Source: an uncultured Bacteroidia bacterium
Lineage (GTDB): Bacteria; Bacteroidota; Bacteroidia; Bacteroidales; UBA932
NCBI GenBank assembly: GCA_902796555.1
Contig: CADBPR010000059.1
Coordinates: forward strand, 1-61,258
Direction: 5' to 3'
Length of the DNA: 61,258 bases
Shown: piece after piece, positions 26,811-34,722 of the stretch
Position numbering within the stretch: the first letter of the stretch is position 1
Layout: each line of letters begins with the position of its first letter
Made by a program: the position numbers and the translations under genes
The notes under the pieces: model-generated
Databases searched by the model: none
Told to the model about the DNA's origin: nothing
Seen by the model: the letters and a program-made list of their open reading frames with translations, nothing else

Positions 26811-27792
26811 GGAAGCCGTCGGAATGCCAGGATTGCATCCGACCGTCTTCTTCATAAATCAGCAGGCCTTCCAGGTCTGCTCTTTTTGTAATCAGGCTGC
26901 GTGCTTCATCCAGCCCGATGACCATGCAGACGGTGGCATAGGCGTCGGCGGTGGCCGCATCGGGTGCCGTGACGGTGGCGCTCAGCAGGGAATGTTCGAC
27001 AGGATAGCCGCTGCGCGGGTCAATCGTATGGGCGAATTTCCGTCCGCCTCGGATATAGAATTTCCGGTAGTTGCCGGACGTGACGATGCCGACCGGGCCG
27101 CCGTCCGAGTGCCAGACGCCGCTGGTCTGCCGGCCCGGCTGGTCATTGCCGTCCACCGGCGTATCCACTGCGATGCTCCAGGGCTGCCCGGAGGGATTGC
27201 GGCCGTCGCAGTAGATTTCTCCGATATCGACCAGCATGTCCCGGACCCCGATGCCATAGAGGTAACGGGCTACGACATCGCAGCTGTATCCTTGCGCGAT
27301 TGCATTGAAATTCAGTTTGGTAACCCCGTCTGCCACCAGGCTGTCCGCCGTGGCGGGCAAGCGTTTCATCCCGCAGGCGGTCAGCAGCGAGCGGACGGTG
27401 GCGTCGTCCGGCAGGGAGTCTTTCGAGAAGCCGAATCCCCAGGCATCGTACAGGGGTGCGGCGGCCGGGTCGAAGGCGCCGTCGCTTTCGGCCCATACGG
27501 CGCGGGAAAGGGCGTATACCTCCCGGAAATAGTCGTTGGGAACGATGCGTTCACCCCGGTTGAAACGGCTCAGCAGGGATCCTTTGTTGTAGCCGGACAG
27601 GGATTGGTCCAGATCCTGCAGGATGGAATCAATCCGCTCCCGGATGACAGCCGGTTTCTCCCGGACCCCGCTGAGGTTCAGTTTGACAGTGTACGTTCCG
27701 CCCTGGGCATAGCCCCGGATGGCGATGTAACGGTCTCTCTGACAGCCGCAGAGACACAGGATGAGCAACAGAGCAAGCGATAATTTACGCAT
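26794..27792 (-). CDS. apbE: FAD:protein FMN transferase (ApbE), lipoprotein
   Basis: This 332-residue enzyme attaches FMN to Thr of target flavoproteins, such as subunits of the NQR and RNF complexes. Lipobox 'LCLCGC' near residue 16 anchors it in the periplasm. Family motifs seen include 'GYAQGGTYTVKLN', 'NKGSLLSRFNRGE', 'FDPAAAPLYDAWGF', 'NFNAIAQGYSCDVVARYL', 'DIGEIYCDG' and the metal/FAD site 'FAHTIDPRSGYPV'. The ATG at 27792 gives the lipoprotein signal; earlier in-frame codons lie in the promoter region. The 3' end overlaps the LolA-like gene by 17 bp in convergent orientation. Confidence 0.92.
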   Translation of the reverse strand: MRKLSLALLLILCLCGCQRDRYIAIRGYAQGGTYTVKLNLSGVREKPAVIRERIDSILQDLDQSLSGYNKGSLLSRFNRGERIVPNDYFREVYALSRAVWAESDGAFDPAAAPLYDAWGFGFSKDSLPDDATVRSLLTACGMKRLPATADSLVADGVTKLNFNAIAQGYSCDVVARYLYGIGVRDMLVDIGEIYCDGRNPSGQPWSIAVDTPVDGNDQPGRQTSGVWHSDGGPVGIVTSGNYRKFYIRGGRKFAHTIDPRSGYPVEHSLLSATVTAPDAATADAYATVCMVIGLDEARSLITKRADLEGLLIYEEDGRMQSWHSDGFPIANH

Positions 27793-27820
27793 TCCGGACA
27801 AGGATTTGTACAAAGTTACA

Positions 27821-27839
27821 GGTTTTTTTCTTATCTTTG
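27821..27839. promoter_or_regulatory. Back-to-back promoters for apbE and the FISUMP lipoprotein gene
   Basis: The minus strand has TAACTTTG (27821-27828) facing apbE and the plus strand has TATCTTTG (27832-27839) facing the FISUMP gene. The boxes are only 3 bp apart, so RNA polymerase binding at one should exclude the other. Confidence 0.6.
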
Positions 27840-27860
27840 TACGAATATACGCTTGAATTG

Positions 27861-28835
27861 ATGAAGATTGCAAAATATATCCTGGCCCTGGGTTTGGCGG
27901 CGACGGCGCTCTTTGCCTGTAAAAAGCAAGAGGAGTCTACGACGTTGTCCGACTCTTTCGAAGGGAAACTGGTCATCCTGACGCCCACCTTTGTCGAGGC
28001 GGGGGATGTCCTGCAGATTACGCCCGGGGGAGTGTCCCCCTTGACAGATGACGTAGATTTCGGTTACTTCTGGACTGTGTCGCCTGTGGCCACGCAGCGC
28101 GATACCGTACGCCATATCGGCGACCCGGCCGAGAAGGACGGGACCCTGACCTTCGCCGTGCCGGATACCCTCTGCAGCCTGACGTTTACCTGTTCTGCCT
28201 TTGCCAAGGGGTACTACAATAAGTCGGGTTCCGCCCATACGACCATCGTGTCGGACGAATCCCTGACGGACAACGAAATCGCCATTACGGACGGCGGCAT
28301 CTTCAAGGACGACCGGGACGGCAACGAATATATCTACAACCACATCGGCGGTCAGGACTGGCTGTGTTCCAACCTGGTATACGGCGAAGACGGCATGTCC
28401 TACGAGGACTGTGATGCGGTCCGGGATATGTTCGGCGTGTTCTATACCTGGGAAGAGGCTTCGACGGCCTGTCCCGCCGGCTGGCACCTCCCTACGCTGG
28501 ACGAGTGGAAGAGCCTCTGCGGCGGTTCCTTCGCGGGCAAGGCCGGTTCTCTGATGGTGGACGCCCGATTCAACGGCGAGAAGTTGTGGGAGTATTGGCC
28601 GGAGGTCAAGATTACCAATGAGACCCTTTTCACGGCTCTTCCGGCCGGATACGGGACCCGCGACCTGGTCGGCAGTACCTTTACCGGTTTCGGTTCCTAT
28701 GCCGCATTCTGGACGGCGGATGTCTATGATGCGGAGCAGGCGGTCTATGTCTATCTGAACGAGCGTACGCCCGATGTGATGGCGGCCAGTGCAGACAAGA
28801 CCCATTTCATGGCTCCGGTGCGCTGCGTCCGTTAG
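27861..28835 (+). CDS. FISUMP-domain lipoprotein
   Basis: This 324-residue protein has signal peptide and lipobox 'ATALFACKK'. The middle region (about 40-150) may be a beta-sandwich. The C-terminal 180 residues match the Fibrobacter succinogenes major paralogous domain: 'DRDGNEYIYNHIGGQDWLCSN', 'YTWEEASTACPAGWHLPTLDEW' and 'AAFWTADVYDAEQAVYVYLN', ending 'APVRCVR'. FISUMP proteins are surface or secreted proteins of unknown biochemical role. The ATG at 27861 is the first codon that gives the lipoprotein signal and sits about 20 nt after a promoter box. Confidence 0.85.
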   Translation: MKIAKYILALGLAATALFACKKQEESTTLSDSFEGKLVILTPTFVEAGDVLQITPGGVSPLTDDVDFGYFWTVSPVATQRDTVRHIGDPAEKDGTLTFAVPDTLCSLTFTCSAFAKGYYNKSGSAHTTIVSDESLTDNEIAITDGGIFKDDRDGNEYIYNHIGGQDWLCSNLVYGEDGMSYEDCDAVRDMFGVFYTWEEASTACPAGWHLPTLDEWKSLCGGSFAGKAGSLMVDARFNGEKLWEYWPEVKITNETLFTALPAGYGTRDLVGSTFTGFGSYAAFWTADVYDAEQAVYVYLNERTPDVMAASADKTHFMAPVRCVR

Positions 28836-28836
28836 G

Positions 28837-28862
28837 AAGTTGTTATTGATTATTAACAGCTT
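28837..28862. terminator. Possible weak terminator between convergent genes
   Basis: AAGTTGTTA (28837-28845) pairs with TAACAGCTT (28854-28862) with one G-T pair, loop TTGATTAT. It lies exactly between the ends of the FISUMP and comEC genes but lacks a good T-run. Confidence 0.3.
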
Positions 28863-29951
28863 CTACAGCCCGGCGATAATTTCGAGAATCTGAATGAGCA
28901 ACTGGCAGGCGGCATCGTCTGCCAGTATCAGTATCTGCGGGCAGCAGCCGGCGGCGGAGAGGGCGACCGTCGCGACGGACAGTATCATCAGCAGGCTGCT
29001 GACGGGCATGGCCAGCAGGTTGGTAAGCAGGAAGAAACGCGGGAAGGTCCCGAAAATCCGCCAGCTGAGCGGGGCGGTGAAAGCCTGGCAGGAAAGGGCC
29101 AGAGCGGCGCCTTCCCAGATGCGACGGGGCAGGTTGAAGCGGTCCCGGACGGGCCCATCGGAGGGATACAGGTCCCGCAGCGGGGGAAAGAGCAGGAAAA
29201 TGCCGGCCATGGCCAGGTAGGACAACTGGAAGCCGACCGATGTAATCACGGACGGGTTCAGGGCCAGTTGAATCAGGATGCCGCCGCACCAGACTTTCAC
29301 CGGCGTGGTTTCCCGGCCGGTCAGCCGGGCGGTTTCCCACAGGAAAATAAAGAGGAAGGCCCGGACAATGGACGGCCCGGCGCCGGTCACCAGCACATAG
29401 GAACCCGAGGACAGGAGAATCAAGCCATAGCGCAGGGACCGGGCGAGGGGACTGTTCCCCATCGGTTTCAGCAACCAGGTCAGTATCAGATAGATAATCC
29501 CCAGGTGCATCCCTGACAAGGCCAGCAGATGCGCCGCTCCGCTGCGGCGGAAGACGGCGGTCAGTGCCGGGTCCAGGGCACTGCGGTCGCCGGTCGTGAG
29601 CGCTTTGACGAGCGCGCCGCTGCGCGCATGGGGGTAGGGGATGGCGTCCACTACTGTCTGCAGTGCTGTCGCGGCCCGTCCGATGCAGGCAGGGCCTTCC
29701 GATACGGTGCCGAATGTGCCCAACTGCCAGCTCAGGCTGCAGAACAGTCCGGTCATCAGCAGGAGCGGCAGCAAGGAAAACCGGGTGCGCAGCCGCAGGG
29801 CAAGCAGAAGGCAGCCGGCCAGCAGGGGCAGGGCCATCCCCGCGGCCGGATACAACAGGGCCGGCCGGCAAACCGTTATCAGAACGGCTCCGGCGGCGAT
29901 TCCAGCTACGAACGGCAGGGATAGGCTTTCTATGTCCCGGGAGAATGTCAT
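28863..29951 (-). CDS. comEC: Short ComEC/Rec2-type competence channel protein
   Basis: This 362-residue polytopic membrane protein carries the Competence domain core 'VKALTTGDRSALDPALTAVFRRSGAAHLLALSGMH' (quoted in part; about 145-185), where the 'LLALSGMHLG' block is diagnostic. Many hydrophobic helices follow. ComEC forms the inner-membrane channel for DNA uptake. Full-length proteins are commonly 600-800 residues with an N-terminal OB-type DUF4131 and often a C-terminal metallo-beta-lactamase domain. Here the N-terminal part is short and the C-terminal domain is absent. Start 29951 is supported by an AAGGAAG ribosome site; an earlier in-frame ATG (30062) would run through the ackA promoter. 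Confidence 0.8.
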   Translation of the reverse strand: MTFSRDIESLSLPFVAGIAAGAVLITVCRPALLYPAAGMALPLLAGCLLLALRLRTRFSLLPLLLMTGLFCSLSWQLGTFGTVSEGPACIGRAATALQTVVDAIPYPHARSGALVKALTTGDRSALDPALTAVFRRSGAAHLLALSGMHLGIIYLILTWLLKPMGNSPLARSLRYGLILLSSGSYVLVTGAGPSIVRAFLFIFLWETARLTGRETTPVKVWCGGILIQLALNPSVITSVGFQLSYLAMAGIFLLFPPLRDLYPSDGPVRDRFNLPRRIWEGAALALSCQAFTAPLSWRIFGTFPRFFLLTNLLAMPVSSLLMILSVATVALSAAGCCPQILILADDAACQLLIQILEIIAGL

Positions 29952-29970
29952 CGCCACTTCCTTCAGATTC

Positions 29971-30002
29971 TTTGCTAAAATAGCGATTATTCTGTATATT
30001 TG
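29971..30002 (+). promoter_or_regulatory. Promoter of ackA
   Basis: TTTG (29971-29974), 20 bp, TATATTTG (29995-30002). The start codon is 19 nt beyond, giving a leader of roughly 13 nt. Confidence 0.65.
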
Positions 30003-30021
30003 CGAAAGAAATCTGAAAAAT

Positions 30022-31236
30022 ATGATCATACTTGTAATCAACTGCGGCAGCTCTTCCATCAAGTATCAGCTGCTTGACATGAAGAGTGATGATGTCTATG
30101 ACCTCATCGCAAAAGGAATCGTAGAGAAAATCGGCCTTGAATCCGGTATTTTCCAATACAAACCGACCGGCAAGGAGGCGGAGGTGCGCGAATTGCCTGT
30201 TCCGGACCACAAAGTAGGTATGAAACTGGTCCTGGAAGCCCTGACCAATCCGAAGACCGGTGTGCTCCAGTCGATGGAGGACATCGAAGCGGTCGGTCAC
30301 CGTATCGTGCAGGGGGCGGACTTCTTCTCCGGCAGTGCGCTGGTCAATGAAGACGTCCTGGAGAAAATCGGCATCTGCTGCGATTTCGCTCCGCTGCACA
30401 ACCCGGCCCACCTGCTGGGCATCCGTGCCGTGCAGGATGTGCTGCCGACCGTTCCGCAGGTCGTCACCTTCGACACCGCTTTCCACCAGACAATGCCTGC
30501 CTACGCCTATATGTACGCCCTTCCGTATGAGTATTACGAGAAGTATCACGTACGCCGTTACGGTGCCCATGGTACCAGCCACCAGTTCGTGGCCAACAAG
30601 GGTGCGAAGTTCTGCGGCATCGACATCAACCATTCCAAGATTATCACCTGCCACATCGGCAACGGCAGCAGCGTGACGGCCATTCTGAACGGCAAAGTGG
30701 TGGATACTTCCATGGGTTTCACCCCGCTGGAGGGCATGATTATGGGTACCCGTTGCGGCAATATCGACGCCAACATCATCCCTTATATCATGAAGAAGGA
30801 GAACTTGACGCCCGATGAGATGACCACCATCATGAACAAGAAGAGCGGCTTCCTGGGTCTGTCCGGCAAGACTTCCGACTGCCGCGACCTCAGCGACCTG
30901 GCCGCTTCCGGCGACCCGAAGGCCAAACTGGCGCTCAAGAAGCTGGTCTATGACCTGATTAAGAACATCGGTATGTATGTGGCCGTGATGGACGGTGTCG
31001 ACCTGATTGTGTTTACCGGCGGTATCGGCGAGCACAACGGACGGCTGCGCCGCCGCGTCTGCGAGAATTTCACCCACCTGGGCCTGAAGTTCGACTACGA
31101 TGCCAACGTCGCCTTCGGTGAGGATGCCATCATTTCCCTGCCGGATTCCAAGGTGAAGGTGGCGCTGATTACCACGGACGAGGAGTTGGTCATCGCCCGC
31201 GATACGATGCATATTGTTTCTGCTTTAGAGGATTAA
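30022..31236 (+). CDS. ackA: Acetate kinase
   Basis: This 404-residue ASKHA-fold kinase interconverts acetyl phosphate + ADP and acetate + ATP, the ATP-yielding last step of acetate fermentation. It begins 'MIILVINCGSSSIKYQLLDM', has 'GHRIVQGADFF', 'RRYGAHGTSHQFV', 'CHIGNGSSVTAI' and 'DTSMGFTPLEGMIMGTRCG', and ends with 'FTGGIGEHNGRLR'. Length and the NCGSSSIKYQ start distinguish it from butyrate kinase (about 355 residues, NPGSTSTK). The downstream partner is a phosphate butyryltransferase-type enzyme rather than a standard long Pta, 46 bp away in the same direction. Confidence 0.95.
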   Translation: MIILVINCGSSSIKYQLLDMKSDDVYDLIAKGIVEKIGLESGIFQYKPTGKEAEVRELPVPDHKVGMKLVLEALTNPKTGVLQSMEDIEAVGHRIVQGADFFSGSALVNEDVLEKIGICCDFAPLHNPAHLLGIRAVQDVLPTVPQVVTFDTAFHQTMPAYAYMYALPYEYYEKYHVRRYGAHGTSHQFVANKGAKFCGIDINHSKIITCHIGNGSSVTAILNGKVVDTSMGFTPLEGMIMGTRCGNIDANIIPYIMKKENLTPDEMTTIMNKKSGFLGLSGKTSDCRDLSDLAASGDPKAKLALKKLVYDLIKNIGMYVAVMDGVDLIVFTGGIGEHNGRLRRRVCENFTHLGLKFDYDANVAFGEDAIISLPDSKVKVALITTDEELVIARDTMHIVSALED

Positions 31237-31282
31237 TTATCCTCTGAGATTTTTTTCGTCAACAAATAAATAGCGTCTCATA

Positions 31283-32191
31283 ATGATAGCAAACTTTAAC
31301 GATGTATTCGCCGAACTGAAAGCCGGCGGCATTTGCAAGAAAATGGTGGCCGCATGGGCCGTGGACGAACATACCATCGAGGCGGCCTCCAAGGCGGTCG
31401 ACATGGGGATAGTCAAAGTAGTCCTGGTCGGTGACGAACAGCTGATTCGGGAGGTCTGCGCCAAAATCGGGGCCGACCCTGCCAAGTTTGAAATTGTTCA
31501 TGAACCGGTCGAACTGAAGGCGGTGGCCAAAGCGGTGCAGCTGGTGCATGACGGCGAGGGCGATGTCCTGATGAAGGGTCTCTGCTCCACCGACAAATTC
31601 CTCCGCGCCATCCTGAACAAGGAGACCGGCCTGCTGCCTCCGAAGGGCCTGCTGAGCCATGTCGGCGTGATTGAAAACCCGAACTACCACAAGCTGATTT
31701 TCCTGACCGACATGGCCGTGATTCCGGCTCCGGATTTCCGTCAGAAGGTGAAGATGACCGGTTTTGTGACGGATGTGGCCCGTGCGTTCGGCATTGCGAA
31801 GCCGAAGGTGGCGTTCATCGCCGCTTCCGAGCAGATGCTGGACAGCATGCCTGCCTGCATGGAAGGCGCCATGTTGGCCAAAATGTGTGACCGCGGCCAG
31901 ATCAAGAGCTGCATCGGTGACGGCCCGTTGGCCCTGGATGTGGCCATCGATGCCGAGTCGGTCCAGATTAAGAAGCTCCAGAGCCCCGTGGCCGGTGATG
32001 CCGACTGCCTGGTATTCCCGAATATCGAGTCCGCCAATGTGTTCTGGAAGACCAATTCCAAACTGGCGACCGGTGTCCGTCAGGCCGGCATGCTGGTCGG
32101 TACCAAGGTTCCTTGCATCCTGGCCAGCCGCGCCGACAGCGTCGACACCAAACTGAACTCTATCGCTGAAGCAGTGATGTTCGTGAAATAG
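31283..32191 (+). CDS. ptb: Phosphate acyltransferase, phosphate butyryltransferase (Ptb) type
   Basis: This 302-residue enzyme is of the PTA_PTB family: 'KKMVAAWAVDEHTIEAASKAV', 'GDVLMKGLCSTDKFLRAILN', 'LLSHVGVIENPNYHKLIFLTDM' and 'DCLVFPNIESANVFWKTN'. The family transfers an acyl group between CoA and phosphate. The length and the MKG/TDKFLRA segment are typical of Ptb (about 300 residues). Pairing with acetate kinase suggests it supplies acetyl phosphate, or acts on several short acyl-CoAs with AckA finishing the reaction. Substrate preference cannot be read from sequence. Confidence 0.88.
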   Translation: MIANFNDVFAELKAGGICKKMVAAWAVDEHTIEAASKAVDMGIVKVVLVGDEQLIREVCAKIGADPAKFEIVHEPVELKAVAKAVQLVHDGEGDVLMKGLCSTDKFLRAILNKETGLLPPKGLLSHVGVIENPNYHKLIFLTDMAVIPAPDFRQKVKMTGFVTDVARAFGIAKPKVAFIAASEQMLDSMPACMEGAMLAKMCDRGQIKSCIGDGPLALDVAIDAESVQIKKLQSPVAGDADCLVFPNIESANVFWKTNSKLATGVRQAGMLVGTKVPCILASRADSVDTKLNSIAEAVMFVK

Positions 32192-32212
32192 CCGGGCGTA
32201 TTGCCTGCATGA

Positions 32213-32614
32213 TTACGTGTCCCTGGGGGCTGTCTTTCCGGATGCCTTCAGGGATTCGTTTTCGGCTTTGAGGCGGTCGATTGCCTCCAGCGCTTTTTTA
32301 CAACGGTTCTCCAGCGTGTCTTTACCCTTGGGCCCTGTCCGTTTGGGCTCCGGGGGTGCTGCGGCGATGATGCGCGCGCACAGGTTTTCAAGCATGGGCA
32401 CGGCTTCCCATCCTTCTACGGCGTAGATTTCCTCCAGCCGGCGGTTCAGTTTCTCAAAGCCGTGGGTCACGCGTCTGCGGATGGCTTGTACGGTCGTCAC
32501 CTTCAGCAGCGGCATCTCCGCCACCCGCATATTGCAGCGCAGGTATTCCACCAGAAACCGGCCATCCTTATCGTCCCCCAGCACCTTCTCGATGAAGGCT
32601 CCACGTGCTGCCAA
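32213..32614 (-). CDS. Conserved-looking hypothetical protein downstream of the nucleoside phosphorylase
   Basis: This ORF of up to 133 residues starts at TTG 32614 or a later GTG such as 32584; there is no good ATG near the front. The product is basic and helix-rich ('VTTVQAIRRRVTHGFEKLNR', 'LENRCKKALEAIDRLKAENE') with a short C-terminal coiled coil. It is in the same reading frame as the phosphorylase gene, separated from it only by that gene's TAA and four sense codons (GCG AAC GGG CCT). That means either a normal downstream gene with a non-ATG start or a former extension. I do not recognise the family. Confidence 0.5.
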   Translation of the reverse strand: MAARGAFIEKVLGDDKDGRFLVEYLRCNMRVAEMPLLKVTTVQAIRRRVTHGFEKLNRRLEEIYAVEGWEAVPMLENLCARIIAAAPPEPKRTGPKGKDTLENRCKKALEAIDRLKAENESLKASGKTAPRDT

Positions 32615-32626
32615 AGGCCCGTTCGC

Positions 32627-33496
32627 TTAGCGGGTCATCCGCTCGAGGCCCAGTTCGATGAGGCCGCGAATCTGCGGCTTGTAGTCCGGATTGGAGCTCT
32701 TGAGGTGGCGGTTGGCGATGGCGCAGCAGACGGTGGCGGCGTTGTGCCCGAGCAGGGCGGCCAGGCCGGCCAGCGGTGCGCTTTCCATTTCGAAGTTGGT
32801 GATGCGCCAGTCTTTGAAACGGAAGGACTCAATCCGGCTCAGCATGTCGGGCATGGCCAGCGGCAGGCGGACAACACGACCTTGCGGACCGTAGAATCCC
32901 GGCGCGGAGATGGTAACCCCCTTGATGGTGACGTCGGACAGCCTGTCGATGATGGGCTGGCCGGCCTTGACGAAATAGGGCGAAGCAATCAGCGGGTCCC
33001 AGTTCATGTGCTCTTTGAACCGCTCTTCGACCTCGGTGAGGGCGATGTCTTTCCGGCCGGCATACCAGTTGAGCACGCCGTCGAAGCCGACGGAATAATG
33101 GCTCAGCACGTATGAGCCCAGGGGAATGTCAGGATGCAGGGCGCCGGAGGTGCCGATGCGCAGGATGTTCAGGGTCTTGTGTTCCGGTTTCACCTCGCGG
33201 GTGGCGAAATCCACGTTGGCCAGCGCGTCAAGTTCGGTCATGACAATATCGATGTTGTCCGGCCCGATGCCGTGGGAGATGGCCGTGACGCGTTTGCCGT
33301 TGTATTTTCCGGTAATGGATACGAATTCGCGGTTGGCATGGCGGAATTCGATATCGCTCAGGTATTCACCAATCATGTCAACGCGAGCCGGGTCTCCCAT
33401 CATCAGAATGGTGTCGGACAGCTCTTCCGGTTTCAGATGAATGTGGAATACAGAGCCATCATCGTTGATGATCAGTTCGGATGCAGGTATTTTCAT
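32627..33496 (-). CDS. Nucleoside phosphorylase (uridine/purine phosphorylase family)
   Basis: This 289-residue PNP_UDP_1-fold enzyme cleaves nucleosides with phosphate to give base and ribose-1-phosphate. Family signatures are 'MMGDPARVDMIGEYL', 'GIGPDNIDIVMTELDAL', 'RIGTSGALHPDIPLGSYV', 'PGFYGPQGRVVRLPL' and 'ITNFEMESAPLAGLAALLGH', the last including the Met-Glu that binds the ribose. It resembles the Bacteroidales uridine phosphorylase-like group more than E. coli Udp, so the base is not assigned. The ATG at 33496 gives the conserved 'MKIPASELIINDDGSVFHIH' start and is about 20 nt from a promoter box. Confidence 0.88.
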   Translation of the reverse strand: MKIPASELIINDDGSVFHIHLKPEELSDTILMMGDPARVDMIGEYLSDIEFRHANREFVSITGKYNGKRVTAISHGIGPDNIDIVMTELDALANVDFATREVKPEHKTLNILRIGTSGALHPDIPLGSYVLSHYSVGFDGVLNWYAGRKDIALTEVEERFKEHMNWDPLIASPYFVKAGQPIIDRLSDVTIKGVTISAPGFYGPQGRVVRLPLAMPDMLSRIESFRFKDWRITNFEMESAPLAGLAALLGHNAATVCCAIANRHLKSSNPDYKPQIRGLIELGLERMTR

Positions 33497-33515
33497 AAGG
33501 CATATTATTAAAAGA

Positions 33516-33552
33516 CAAATATAGTTTTTATCTGCGAAATTTCCTATTTTTG
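33516..33552. promoter_or_regulatory. Divergent promoters for the nucleoside phosphorylase and DUF4293 genes
   Basis: The minus strand has TATATTTG (33516-33523) and the plus strand has TATTTTTG (33545-33552), both matching TAnnTTTG, each about 20 nt from its start codon. Confidence 0.6.
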
Positions 33553-33572
33553 CAATCCGAAACTTGAAAACT

Positions 33573-34010
33573 ATGTGGCAAAGAGTACAGACTTTATACC
33601 TGGCTATCGCAACGGTGCTCATCGGTGTGATGTTCTTTTCCGTGAAAGCGGCCAGTTATGGTGCGGACGGTGAGACGGTCCGCACGTTGATGTATACCGA
33701 TTATATTCCTTATCTGGTTCTCCTGATTGTCATCACCCTGCTGAATATCCTGGCGCTGACCACCTTCAAGCACCGTATCTTCCAGATGCGCACCGCCGGC
33801 CTGGCCGCCATCGTCACGCTCGCCCTGCAGATTTGGCTGGGCGTGGATTTCTGGCTCACCCGCGGAGAATTCGTCTTCAAGGTGACGGCCGTGTTCCCGT
33901 TGCTCTGCGTTATCCTGGACATCCTGGCCGCACGTGGTATTCTGGCTGACCAGCTGCTGGTCGAAAGCGCCTATCACCTCCGCAAAGCCCGCAGGGAGCG
34001 CCGCCGGTAA
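33573..34010 (+). CDS. DUF4293 membrane protein
   Basis: This 145-residue protein has four predicted membrane helices. It starts 'MWQRVQTLYLAIATVLIG', the conserved DUF4293 opening (MWQR.QT). Helices follow at about 48-66, 75-95 and 105-122, and the tail is strongly basic (LRKARRERRR). The family is restricted to Bacteroidetes and of unknown function. ATG 33573 is preferred to a TTG nine bases earlier because MWQR is conserved. Confidence 0.85.
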   Translation: MWQRVQTLYLAIATVLIGVMFFSVKAASYGADGETVRTLMYTDYIPYLVLLIVITLLNILALTTFKHRIFQMRTAGLAAIVTLALQIWLGVDFWLTRGEFVFKVTAVFPLLCVILDILAARGILADQLLVESAYHLRKARRERRR

Positions 34011-34188
34011 AAGGAGGCGGCGTCCACGTCTTTAACAGAAAGGCTGAATGCAAGGGTAGCAATAGCCTGCATTATCCTTTATATACTCCGATGAATAGCA
34101 AGGCCCCGGTCGTTTGTTCTGTTATATAGAAAACAAATGGCTGTAGGGCATGAAAGTATTTCATCGTAGGATCGAGTGCATCGTGCGA
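34011..34188. other. 178-bp convergent gap with alternative weak stem-loops
   Basis: AGGCT (34041-34045) can pair with AGCCT (34064-34068), and AATGCA (34047-34052) with TGCATT (34068-34073); the two are mutually exclusive. Neither has a T-run, so termination is uncertain. No gene is supported in the rest. Confidence 0.3.
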
Positions 34189-34722
34189 TTATTTCTCGAA
34201 GAAGCTGAAGTGGACCCTGCCGTAGCGTTTTTCTTTGACGAAGGCGGGGTGGGCGGAGAAGTTGTGCTCGTCGCCGTGCTCGAGAATGAAATAGCCTCCC
34301 GGGTGAAGGATATCCCGGGACAGGACCTGGTCCGGAAGGGTTTCCAAGCCGTCCAGCGCATAGGGCGGGTCGGCAAAAATCAGGTCGAACTTCTCCGTAC
34401 AGAGCGGGAGAAAATCGAAAACATTGTGCCGCACTACCGTCATGTTGCGGATGCCCAGACGACGCATCTGGGAGGAGATGAATGTGGCATGGGCCGGCGC
34501 CATCTCGACACACCAGACATGCCCGACGCCGCGGGAGATAAACTCAAAAGAAACGGCCCCGGTACCGCCGAACAGGTCCAGTACCTTGAGGTCGTCAAAT
34601 TCGTATTCGTTGGAGAGAATGTCGAACAGGGCTTCTCGGGCGAAGTCCGTCGTGGGACGGGCCTTGTACCCGGCCGGCGGGTCAATCGTCTTTCCTTTCA
34701 GGCTGCCCCCGATGATTCTCAT
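34189..34722 (-). CDS. rsmD: 16S rRNA (guanine966-N2)-methyltransferase RsmD
   Basis: This 177-residue SAM-dependent methyltransferase begins 'MRIIGGSLKGKTIDPP' and has 'RPTTDFAREALFDIL', the SAM motif 'VLDLFGGTGAVSFEFISRG' and the catalytic 'FADPPYAL' (NPPY-like) that marks N2-guanine methylation. Length fits RsmD. Its ATG overlaps the DUF3822 stop (ATGA, 34719-34722), a pairing that recurs in Bacteroidetes. Confidence 0.93.
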   Translation of the reverse strand: MRIIGGSLKGKTIDPPAGYKARPTTDFAREALFDILSNEYEFDDLKVLDLFGGTGAVSFEFISRGVGHVWCVEMAPAHATFISSQMRRLGIRNMTVVRHNVFDFLPLCTEKFDLIFADPPYALDGLETLPDQVLSRDILHPGGYFILEHGDEHNFSAHPAFVKEKRYGRVHFSFFEK

